Assembly (NCBI RefSeq): GCF_000955955.1
Contig: NZ_JYJG01000042.1
Location: forward strand, 1 to 64,000
DNA: 64,000 nt
Direction of reading: 5' to 3'
Source: Lentzea aerocolonigenes
Lineage (GTDB): Bacteria; Actinomycetota; Actinomycetes; Mycobacteriales; Pseudonocardiaceae
In this document: positions 8,070-15,615 of the stretch, in pieces
How positions within the stretch are numbered: the stretch's first letter is position 1
How the letters are laid out: every line of letters begins with the position of its first letter
The notes under the pieces: model-generated
The model's database searches: none
Told to the model about the DNA's origin: nothing
The model's input: only the letters and a program-made list of their open reading frames with translations
Translations under genes and position numbers: made by a program

Positions 8070-9232
8070 CACGCACTCCGAACTGTTCCCACCACCTCGG
8101 CGAGACCGACCACGGAGCCGCCTTCACCGGGAGCGGTCGCGGTCAGCCTGACCGTGTCGCCGTCCTCCAGGAAGGACCTCGTGGAGCCGTCGTCGAGCTT
8201 GAACGGTTCCTTGCCGCCCCAGCTGAGCTCGAGGAACGAGCCGCGCTCGTCCTTCTCCGGTCCCGAGACCGTGCCCGAGGCGAACAGATCACCAGGGCGA
8301 ACGGTAGCCCCGTTGACCGTCATGTGCGCCAGCTGTTGCACAAATGACCACGACATCTCCCGGAACGGAGGCCGCGCGACGATGGTGTCGTTGAGCTCCA
8401 CCGTGATCGTTATGTCCAGGCCCCAGGGCTGATCGGTGGCCAGGTAGTCGTGCAACTTGTTCGGCAGCGGCGGCGTCGGGACGCGTGCAACTGAGAACGC
8501 TTCGAGCGGCGTGATCCACGCGCCGATCGACGTGGCGAACGACTTGGCGAGGAACGGCCCGAGCGGCTGGTACTCCCACGCCTGGATGTCGCGCGCGGAC
8601 CAGTCGTTGACCAGAGCGACGCCGAAGACGTGCTCGGCGGCCCTGCTCGTGGACACGTTCGCGGCCTGCGGACCACCGCAGACGAACCCGACCTCGGCCT
8701 CGATGTCGAGGCGCTCGGACGGGCCGAACTTGGGGCCTTCGCTGCCGCGCTTCTGGCCGTTCGGGCGGACGATCTCCGTGCCCGAGACGTACACCGTGCC
8801 CGCGCGGCCGTGGTAGCCGATCGGGAGGTGCGTCCAGTTCGGGGTGAGCGCGTCGCCGTCCGGGCGGAACATCTTCCCGACGTTCTCGGCGTGGTGCCTG
8901 CTCGAGTAGAAGTCCACGTAGTCGCCGACGGTGAACGGCAGCTTGGCGGACTCGATGCCGGTCAGCTCGGCACCCTTCGGCGCGGAGGTCGCGGTGACGA
9001 TCTCCTTGAGCTTGGCGCGCAGAACGCTCCAGACCGGACGGCCGGCCTTCAGCAGCGGGTCGAGCGAGTCGCCCTGGACGTACTCGCTGCACTTGCCCAG
9101 CGCGAGGCTCTTGAGGAGCAACGCCTGGTCGCCGACGCGGACGGCCACGCCCCCGTCGACGACGCCGTAGGGGAGGGTCTGCGGTCCGAACGGCTGGTCT
9201 TCGGTGAAGTTCGGGTCGCTGATCCAGCTCAC
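8069..9232 (-). CDS. fahA: Fumarylacetoacetase
   Basis: Final step of tyrosine/homogentisate catabolism: fumarylacetoacetate is hydrolysed to fumarate and acetoacetate (EC 3.7.1.2). It has 387 aa, close to the usual length. The SH3-like N-terminal domain is followed by the FAH fold with metal ligands in DYVDFYSSRHHA, ERLDIEAEVGF and ALVNDWSARDIQ, plus the GDLFASGTVSG loop. The GTG at 9232 overlaps the stop of the upstream unknown gene by 4 bp, and its own stop overlaps the iclR start, so the operon is tightly coupled. Confidence 0.95.
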   Translation of the reverse strand: MSWISDPNFTEDQPFGPQTLPYGVVDGGVAVRVGDQALLLKSLALGKCSEYVQGDSLDPLLKAGRPVWSVLRAKLKEIVTATSAPKGAELTGIESAKLPFTVGDYVDFYSSRHHAENVGKMFRPDGDALTPNWTHLPIGYHGRAGTVYVSGTEIVRPNGQKRGSEGPKFGPSERLDIEAEVGFVCGGPQAANVSTSRAAEHVFGVALVNDWSARDIQAWEYQPLGPFLAKSFATSIGAWITPLEAFSVARVPTPPLPNKLHDYLATDQPWGLDITITVELNDTIVARPPFREMSWSFVQQLAHMTVNGATVRPGDLFASGTVSGPEKDERGSFLELSWGGKEPFKLDDGSTRSFLEDGDTVRLTATAPGEGGSVVGLAEVVGTVRSA

Positions 9233-10092
9233 AACAGTCCAAGCCCCTCGAGGTCGGCGATCGGTTCGGCGAGCGAGCACGAGCCGTAGCTCGCGAAGAC
9301 GCCGCGGACGGCGTGCGCGGCCTGGTCGCTGAGCGCCTTGGCTTCGGCGGTGAGCGCCTCGGCGTCGGTGCTCGCCAGTGCCTCGCGGACGTCGCGGCCG
9401 CTCAGGGAGCGGGCCGTGGCGACGAGGAGGTTCAGGAAGCCGTGGTGGGTGAAGTTCTGCTCGTCGGTGTAGCGGACGGCCTTGTGCAGGCCCGCGGTCG
9501 CCTTGAACGCGACGCCGCCACCGCTGACGACGGACAGGAAGTCCGCGACCTCGTCCACGCTGGGGAAGTTCTCGGTGCTGAGACCACCGCAGCGGAGCTT
9601 GGGCCAGCTGCCGTGCTCGATCACCCTGCGGACGCCGTCGAGCCACTCGGGACCGCCACGACGGGGTTCCACGACGCGGATGACGTCCTCGGGCACGAAC
9701 TCGGACACGCGCTCGAGCCACACCTCGTCCACATCGGACGGTGCGGGCATCTCGACCATGCGCAGCGCCAGGAGCTCACTTCTGCTCTCGACGATGGACA
9801 CGGCCTTCGGCACGCCGCCGAGACCCGTGTCGATCACGAGGCTCAGCGCGATCGGCTTCGGTGGCTTGACCTTGATCAGCTCGGTGATCAGCTCGGCGAG
9901 ACGGGACGCGGGGCACAGGAAAAGTCCCATGACGCCAGACCACTCGCCGACTCTCCCGTCGAGGTGACCGCGCACCGCGTCGGGCATCGACGCGTTCCCC
10001 GGAGGGAACAGCGCGGCATCGTCCACAAGCCTCGCGAGCAGGGGCGGAGTACCGCGCGGACCGGGCGCACGGAGTTCGACAGCGCTTGACAC
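9229..10092 (-). CDS. Unknown protein, first gene of the fah operon
   Basis: A 287-aa soluble protein with no recognised domain. It has an alternating alpha/beta pattern with PIALSLVIDTG, VIRVVEPRRGGPEW, LRCGG and GGVAFKATAGLHKAVRY, which hints at a TIM-barrel-like fold; this is inference only. The GTG at 10092 is chosen because TAGCGT lies 7 nt upstream (leaderless signal); GTG at 10101 is the alternative. It shares 4 bp with fahA and faces hmgA across a 81-bp divergent promoter region, so it is probably a tyrosine-catabolism accessory protein of unknown activity. Confidence 0.75.
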   Translation of the reverse strand: MSSAVELRAPGPRGTPPLLARLVDDAALFPPGNASMPDAVRGHLDGRVGEWSGVMGLFLCPASRLAELITELIKVKPPKPIALSLVIDTGLGGVPKAVSIVESRSELLALRMVEMPAPSDVDEVWLERVSEFVPEDVIRVVEPRRGGPEWLDGVRRVIEHGSWPKLRCGGLSTENFPSVDEVADFLSVVSGGGVAFKATAGLHKAVRYTDEQNFTHHGFLNLLVATARSLSGRDVREALASTDAEALTAEAKALSDQAAHAVRGVFASYGSCSLAEPIADLEGLGLL

Positions 10093-10132
10093 GGCTGACA
10101 CGCTAGCTGGGTATCGGTAAGTGAACAAAGAT

Positions 10133-10147
10133 GTCCGATAGTCGGAC
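10133..10147. promoter_or_regulatory. Candidate IclR operator
   Basis: GTCCGA-TAG-TCGGAC is a perfect 6-bp inverted repeat in the divergent promoter region between hmgA and the fah operon. Size and position suit binding by the IclR protein encoded in the same locus. This is inferred from context. Confidence 0.5.
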
Positions 10148-10173
10148 GCTTTGAAGGGACCCGGAGAACGCTC

Positions 10174-11346
10174 ATGGCCTACTACCGCCAGGTGGGAGAG
10201 ATCCCCCGAAAGCGCCACACCCAGTTCCGCAAACCGGACGGTGGGCTCTACGCGGAAGAGCTGATGGGGGTCGAGGGGTTCTCGGCTGATTCGGCCCTGC
10301 TCTACCACCGGCACCTGCCGACCGCGATCGTGAACGCGGAGACGGTGAAGGACGAGCGCGGCGGCGTCGCCCCGAACCTGCCGCTGAAGCCGCGGGCGTT
10401 CAAGACGCAGGATCTGACCTGGGCTTCTGACGACGTCGACGCGGTGACCGGGCGGCGGAAGCTGTTCGGGAACGCGGACGTCACCATTGGTTTTGTGGTC
10501 GCTTCCGCGCCTTCTCCGTTGTACCGCAACGCTTTTGGTGACGAGCTGCTGTACGTGCAGTCCGGGGCCGGGGTGATCGAGACGATCTACGGGGCTCTCG
10601 AGGTCGCGGACGGCGACTACGTCGTGCTGCCGACTTCGTGCACCTACCGGGTGGTGCCGTCGTCGCCGATGTCGTTGCTGGTGCTGGAGGCGACCGGGCA
10701 CATCGGGCCGCCCAAGCGCTACCTGTCGGCGAAGGGCCAGTTCCTGGAGCACTCGCCGTACTGCGAGCGGGACATCCGCGGGCCTTCGTCGCCGTTGCTG
10801 GTGGAGGGCACCGACGTCGACGTGCTCGTGCGGCATCGTGCGGGGCTCACGAAGTTCACCTACGCGAACCACCCGTTCGACGTCGTCGGCTGGGACGGGC
10901 ACCTGTACCCGTGGGTGTTCAACATCCGCGACTTCGAGCCGATCACCGGCCGCGTGCACCAGCCGCCGCCCGTGCACCAGACGTTCGAGGGGCCGAACTT
11001 CGTGGTGTGCTCGTTCTGCCCGCGCAAGGTCGACTACCACCCGCTGGCCGTGCCGGTGCCGTACAACCACGCGAACGTCGACTCCGACGAGCTGATGTTC
11101 TACGTCGGCGGCAACTACGAGGCGCGCAAGGGTTCGGGGATCGGGATCGGCTCGATGTCGCTGCACCCGTCGGGCTGCACGCACGGACCGCAGCCAGGAG
11201 CTGTCGAGGCTTCCCTGGGTGTGGACTACTTCGACGAGACCGCGGTCATGGTGGACACGTTCCGCCCGTTGGAGCTGGGCGAGGCGGCGGAGGCGTGTGA
11301 GGATCCGGCTTATGCCTGGACGTGGGCCCGTCGCGGTCCGGCCTGA
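10174..11346 (+). CDS. hmgA: Homogentisate 1,2-dioxygenase
   Basis: Fe(II) dioxygenase opening the homogentisate ring to maleylacetoacetate (EC 1.13.11.5). It has 390 aa, the shorter actinobacterial form. The double cupin core carries the likely iron ligands His299 and Glu306 in VPYNHANVDSDELMFYV and His337 in HPSGCTHGPQPGAVE. A GGAG ribosome-binding site precedes the ATG. Together with fahA this supplies two steps of tyrosine degradation; a 4-hydroxyphenylpyruvate dioxygenase and a maleylacetoacetate isomerase are not in the window. Confidence 0.93.
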   Translation: MAYYRQVGEIPRKRHTQFRKPDGGLYAEELMGVEGFSADSALLYHRHLPTAIVNAETVKDERGGVAPNLPLKPRAFKTQDLTWASDDVDAVTGRRKLFGNADVTIGFVVASAPSPLYRNAFGDELLYVQSGAGVIETIYGALEVADGDYVVLPTSCTYRVVPSSPMSLLVLEATGHIGPPKRYLSAKGQFLEHSPYCERDIRGPSSPLLVEGTDVDVLVRHRAGLTKFTYANHPFDVVGWDGHLYPWVFNIRDFEPITGRVHQPPPVHQTFEGPNFVVCSFCPRKVDYHPLAVPVPYNHANVDSDELMFYVGGNYEARKGSGIGIGSMSLHPSGCTHGPQPGAVEASLGVDYFDETAVMVDTFRPLELGEAAEACEDPAYAWTWARRGPA

Positions 11347-11379
11347 TTTTCTGTCGGGGGTCCTCGCTACTTTGGTTTC

Positions 11380-12543
11380 GTGAGGACACGAGCCGTTCCG
11401 ATGCGCTGGCAGGGCCTGGGCAAGGCCCTGCCGGTGCTGTGGGGCCTCTACACGGGTTCGGGCTCGGTGCCGTACCGCGTGTGCGTCGACCTGGCGGCGG
11501 GCTCGGCGAAGTGCACGTGCCCGTCTCGCAAGTTCCCCTGCAAGCACGCTGTTTCGTTGCAGGAGCTCGACATCCCGGACGCCCTTCCGCCGGACTGGGT
11601 GGAGGAGTGGACGACTCGCCGGGCGGCGCGCGAGCTCGACTCGTCCCCGGAAGCCGTGGCTCGTCGGTTGCGGGCGCGGGAGAAGACGGCTGATCGCCGT
11701 GCGGCCGCGATGTCGTCGGGCATCGACGGCCTGCGCGACTGGCTGCTGGACGTGGCTTCGGCCGGCGTGGCGTCGTTGCCCGGCCGTCCCGCTTCCTGGT
11801 GGCAGGCGTTCGTGGCTCGCATGATCGACGCCCAGGTGCCCGGCGTGGCCGCGGCGGTGTCGGAGATCCAGGAGATCGTGGCTCGGTCTGGTCCGCGCTG
11901 GACTTCGGACGTGGCCGACCGCTTGGGCGGCTTGCACCTGCTGTGCTTCGTGCAGCCGCGTTCCCGCCTGGGCGTGACGATCCCGGAAGAAACCGTTCGG
12001 GCGACGCCAGGTGTGTCAGACCGTTGGGTGGCCTTGCTGCGCCTGGAGACCGACGACGGCCGTGTCCGCACCGTGCGCCAGTGGTGCTGGGGCCGCGCTT
12101 CCGGCCGCTGGGTGGTGGCCATTCGCCATTCGGCGGTAGGTGCTCCGGTACCGCTGCTCCCGCACGGTCAGGAGTCCTCGGCTCTGGTGCACTTCTATCC
12201 GGGGTCTGATCGAGTGGCTCTGGGCGAACTGGCCGGCTCCCGCGCGCCTGCCGTTGTGCCGGCTCCTGATTCGTGGCGTTCGTCCTTGGCCTCGCTCGAA
12301 CCGATGCTGATGGCCGACCCGTGGCAACGCCTGTTCCCGCTCGGCTGCGCCTCGGTCCGGTTGTGCGGCACCTCCTTGGTCGACTCGGGCGGATTCGGCC
12401 TCCCGGTCCGCGACGACAGCGGCCTCGACATGGCGCTGGCGCTGACGGGCGGCTCGCCCTTCGATGCGTGGGGCCTCTGGGACGGCCACGCTCTCCGCCT
12501 GGGCGCCGTGACGGTCGACGGCACCCTGGAGGTGGTCGCGTGA
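11380..12543 (+). CDS. SWIM zinc-finger protein (YehQ-like)
   Basis: A 387-aa protein with an N-terminal SWIM zinc finger, Cys45-x-Cys47-x6-Cys54-x-His56 (CTCPSRKFPCKH), followed by a long helical and beta-rich region without a named domain. SWIM fingers bind DNA or proteins. GTG at 11380 has TACTTT 6 nt upstream and no ribosome-binding site, so a leaderless start is likely; ATG at 11401 is a weaker alternative. It heads the SWIM-DUF5691-MoxR-DUF5682 operon. Confidence 0.85.
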   Translation: MRTRAVPMRWQGLGKALPVLWGLYTGSGSVPYRVCVDLAAGSAKCTCPSRKFPCKHAVSLQELDIPDALPPDWVEEWTTRRAARELDSSPEAVARRLRAREKTADRRAAAMSSGIDGLRDWLLDVASAGVASLPGRPASWWQAFVARMIDAQVPGVAAAVSEIQEIVARSGPRWTSDVADRLGGLHLLCFVQPRSRLGVTIPEETVRATPGVSDRWVALLRLETDDGRVRTVRQWCWGRASGRWVVAIRHSAVGAPVPLLPHGQESSALVHFYPGSDRVALGELAGSRAPAVVPAPDSWRSSLASLEPMLMADPWQRLFPLGCASVRLCGTSLVDSGGFGLPVRDDSGLDMALALTGGSPFDAWGLWDGHALRLGAVTVDGTLEVVA

Positions 12544-12589
12544 CCACAACCCGTCAGCGGGCCTCTCAGCGCCCTTCGGAGGTGGCGGC

Positions 12590-14482
12590 GTGAAGGCGGA
12601 GTGGTCCAAGACCGTCCAGGAGCTCCTGATCGGAACCGCTCGCGGCGGCGGCTCCCCGACAGACCTGCTGTCGTCCTGCGCTGCGCTGGGTGTGGCCGCG
12701 TTCGGCGCCACCCTGCCCCAGGAGGTCGAGGCCGAGCCGTTGGCTCCGGCCCCGCCGGAGGTCGCTCTCCTGCCGCGCCCCGCGGCCCGCGCCGTCCTCG
12801 AAGCGATCATGAGCGTCGACGACGAGGTCCTCCTCACGGAGTGGTGCGCCCTGGCCAAGGCCAACAACGTGGTGGCAGAACACCGCATGCTCCCCGCCCT
12901 GCTGGCCCTCGGCACCGCCCGCCCAGGCCTGCGCGCGGCAGTCGTCGAGGTCCTCGGCACCCGTGGCCGCTGGCTCGCCGGCACCCGCCCGGGCTGGTCC
13001 TGGGCGTCCGGCACCGCTCCGCTGGTCGACGAGGTCCCGCTCGCCGAGGTCCTCGACCTCCCGAGCGCCCAACGGGTCCGAGCCCTGCGCCGCAAACGCA
13101 AGTCCGACCCTCATGGCGTTGGTGCCTTCATCGCCGCGGAGTTCGAGGCCTCCCGCCGCTCGGCCGACCGCCAGGTCCTGATCAGCGCCCTGGAAACGGC
13201 CCTGGGCCCGGCCGACGAGGAGCTGCTGGAAACCGCGCTCGAAGACCGGGCCTCCGCCGTCCACGACGAGGCCCTGCGCCTGCTCCGCAAACTCCCGACC
13301 TCAGCCCTGTCAGCCAGAGCCGCCGCCCGCCTGAGTCAGGGCCTCCGCCTCACCGCCGACGGCTTCGACGTCCAGACCGCCGAACTCTGGACCACCCAGC
13401 CTGATGCCGACGAACTACGCGACCTCATGCGCGACGGCTCCGAGAAGGGCGTGGCAGGCCGAATCCGAGCGGCCGCCGCGAGCGTCCCGCCGTCCTACTG
13501 GACCACCCGCCTGTCGACCGACGACCGAGGCGCGGCCAAGGTCCTCCGCCGCGGCCCCTGGGCAGGCGCACTGCTGCGGGGCATAGCCGACCAACTGGCC
13601 GCCGCCACCGACCCCCGCCCGTGGGCAGTGGCCGCCGCCGAAACCCTCACCGGCATGGAACAGCTGGAAATGCTGGCCGCCCTCCCCGCCTCAGTGGCCG
13701 AGCAGGCGGTGGTGGCCGTCTCCGTGAACTGGCACTACGACCTGCTGGACCACGCCTGCGCCCAACTCCCAGCACCGTGGTCCCCAGAAACCACCAGGGC
13801 CCTGCTGCACCGCTACGCCGCCCTCCCAGACCCGCGCTGGCGGGCAGGCCGCCCACCCGCCGTCCTCCTGGCCAGAGGCAACGCCGACCTGCTCGGCGCC
13901 AACTGGGAGGGCCTGACCCGCCGCTGGCCCGAGAACTCGCTGGAACTGGAAGTCCTCCGCCTGCGCATCCGCCTCCGCGAGTCGTTCGCCCCACCCGACC
14001 CAACACCGACCACCGCAACGGCAACCGCTCCTGCAGCGACCGGCCCGGCTGCGACGGACCCAGCAGCCACGGACTCGGTGGCCACGGACCCAGCGGCCAC
14101 GGACCCAGCAGCCACGGACCCAGCAGCCACGGACCCAGCAGCGACCGGCCCTGCTGGCACGCACCCAGCTGGCACCGACCCAGCGGCGACCGACCCACCA
14201 ACTCCGTCCGCCGAGCCGCGCACCGCCACGGACCCGGTGGCGACTGGCCCGGCAGCCATCGACCCGGCAGCCATCGACCCGGCAGCCATCGACCCGGCAG
14301 CCATCGACCCGGCAGCCACGGACCCGGCAGCCACCGACCCAACAACTCTGTCCGCCGAGCCGCGCACCGCCACCGAGCCGCGCCCAGCCACCGAGCCGTC
14401 CGGCTCCACCCAGCCACCCTCTCCCGCCGCCGGCTCCACCCCCGGCCCGCTCGCCGCCGACCCCGCGAACGACACCGCCTGA
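12590..14482 (+). CDS. DUF5691 protein with repetitive Ala/Thr/Asp/Pro tail
   Basis: A 630-aa protein. Residues 1-470 form a helical, HEAT-like domain of the DUF5691 family (RWLAGTRPGWSWA; FIAAEFEASRR; GLTRRWPENSLELE). Residues 473-630 are a low-complexity tail built from tandem 5-residue units (TDPAA, then IDPAA) and two copies of an SAEPRTAT module. The tail is predicted disordered and looks like an expanded minisatellite. CGGAGG precedes the GTG. DUF5691 genes sit beside MoxR/vWA/SWIM genes in actinobacteria; function unknown, probably a scaffold for the ATPase. Confidence 0.82.
   Translation: MKAEWSKTVQELLIGTARGGGSPTDLLSSCAALGVAAFGATLPQEVEAEPLAPAPPEVALLPRPAARAVLEAIMSVDDEVLLTEWCALAKANNVVAEHRMLPALLALGTARPGLRAAVVEVLGTRGRWLAGTRPGWSWASGTAPLVDEVPLAEVLDLPSAQRVRALRRKRKSDPHGVGAFIAAEFEASRRSADRQVLISALETALGPADEELLETALEDRASAVHDEALRLLRKLPTSALSARAAARLSQGLRLTADGFDVQTAELWTTQPDADELRDLMRDGSEKGVAGRIRAAAASVPPSYWTTRLSTDDRGAAKVLRRGPWAGALLRGIADQLAAATDPRPWAVAAAETLTGMEQLEMLAALPASVAEQAVVAVSVNWHYDLLDHACAQLPAPWSPETTRALLHRYAALPDPRWRAGRPPAVLLARGNADLLGANWEGLTRRWPENSLELEVLRLRIRLRESFAPPDPTPTTATATAPAATGPAATDPAATDSVATDPAATDPAATDPAATDPAATGPAGTHPAGTDPAATDPPTPSAEPRTATDPVATGPAAIDPAAIDPAAIDPAAIDPAATDPAATDPTTLSAEPRTATEPRPATEPSGSTQPPSPAAGSTPGPLAADPANDTA
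14015..14400 (+). repeat. In-frame 15-bp minisatellite array
   Basis: Two blocks of 15-bp units occur within the DUF5691 gene: acggacccagcagcc-type (about 14060-14140, encoding TDPAA) and atcgacccggcagcc-type (about 14257-14330, encoding IDPAA). They are flanked by two copies of a segment of about 30 bp encoding SAEPRTAT. All units keep the reading frame, so copy number can vary without a frameshift. Confidence 0.8.
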
Positions 14483-14529
14483 CCGCACCAGCACACTTCG
14501 AACCAAGGCAACGCAATCCAGGAGGCCCA

Positions 14530-15615
14530 GTGACCGCCGTGCTCAGGCCGACGGCCGAACAGCAGTACGCCGCCGAGCTGGCAGCCGTCGCGGCCCAGGA
14601 CGACCGTCAGCGGCCGCCCAACTGGAACCTGTCCCCGCAGGCCGTCGTCACCTACGTCCTCGGCGGCACTCTCGCCGACGGCACCGTGATCACGCCGAAG
14701 TACGTGGGCGCCAGGCGGCTCGTCGAGGTCGCGGTGGGCACCCTGGTCACGGACCGCGCGCTGCTTCTCGTCGGAGTTCCGGGCACGGCCAAGTCGTGGC
14801 TGTCCGAGCACCTCGCGGCGGCCATCAGCGGCGACTCGACGCTGGTCGTCCAGGGCACGGCCGGCACGAGCGAGGATCAGGTCCGCTACGGCTGGAACTA
14901 CGCCCGCCTCATCGCCGAGGGTCCGAGCGAGCAGGCACTCGTGCCGAGTCCCGTGCTCAAAGCCATGCAGAGTGGCGCGGTCGTGCGGGTCGAAGAGCTG
15001 ACGCGCATGCCGTCCGAGGTGCAGGACTCGTTCATCACCATCCTCAGCGAGAAGTCGTTGCCGGTCCCGGAGCTGAACACGCAGGTCCAGGCCGTGCCGG
15101 GCTTCACGGTCATCGCCACGGCCAACGACCGCGACCGCGGCGTCAACCAGATGTCGAGTGCGCTCGCGCGGCGCTTCAACACCGTGGTGCTGCCGCCGCC
15201 CGCCACCGAGGACGCCGAGGTCGAGATCGTCATCACCCGCGCGCAGCAGCTCGGCAAGGCGCTCCAGCTGCCGGCCGAGCCGCCCGCACTCGACGAGGTG
15301 CGCCGCGTGGTCAGGATCTTCCGGGAGCTGCGCAACGGATCCACTGTGGACGGTCGTACGCAGCTGAAGAAGCCCAGCGGCAGCCTGTCGACGGCGGAGG
15401 CCATCTCGGTCATCGCCAACGGCATGGCGCTCGCCGGCCACTTCGGCGACGGCACGCTCGGTGCGGACGAGCTGGCGAGCGGGCTCATCGGGTCGATCAT
15501 CAAGGACCGCGTGTCGGACGCGACGGTGTGGCAGGAGTACCTGGAGACGGTGCTGAAGGAGCGCGCCGAGTGGCGTGACCTCTACCGCGCCTGCCTGGAC
15601 GCCAGCGGTGACTGA
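14530..15615 (+). CDS. MoxR-family AAA+ ATPase (YehL-like)
   Basis: A 361-aa chaperone-type ATPase that usually works with a vWA protein to remodel targets. Walker A is GVPGTAKSW (82-90) and Walker B is VVRVEE (151-156). Sensor 1 is in FTVIATANDRDR (Asn199) and the arginine finger in LARRF (214-215). The layout fits the YehL subfamily, whose neighbours in E. coli are YehM, YehP (vWA) and YehQ (SWIM). The GTG start has AGGAGG 4 nt upstream. The stop overlaps the DUF5682 gene. Confidence 0.92.
   Translation: MTAVLRPTAEQQYAAELAAVAAQDDRQRPPNWNLSPQAVVTYVLGGTLADGTVITPKYVGARRLVEVAVGTLVTDRALLLVGVPGTAKSWLSEHLAAAISGDSTLVVQGTAGTSEDQVRYGWNYARLIAEGPSEQALVPSPVLKAMQSGAVVRVEELTRMPSEVQDSFITILSEKSLPVPELNTQVQAVPGFTVIATANDRDRGVNQMSSALARRFNTVVLPPPATEDAEVEIVITRAQQLGKALQLPAEPPALDEVRRVVRIFRELRNGSTVDGRTQLKKPSGSLSTAEAISVIANGMALAGHFGDGTLGADELASGLIGSIIKDRVSDATVWQEYLETVLKERAEWRDLYRACLDASGD

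Noticed and set aside
10157..10170. GGGACCCGG before hmgA as another DosR box
   Set aside because: It lacks the second half-site, and hmgA has no low-oxygen context.
14015..14400. CRISPR array candidate
   Set aside because: Units are 15 bp, contiguous, without spacers, and in frame with DUF5691; this is a coding minisatellite.
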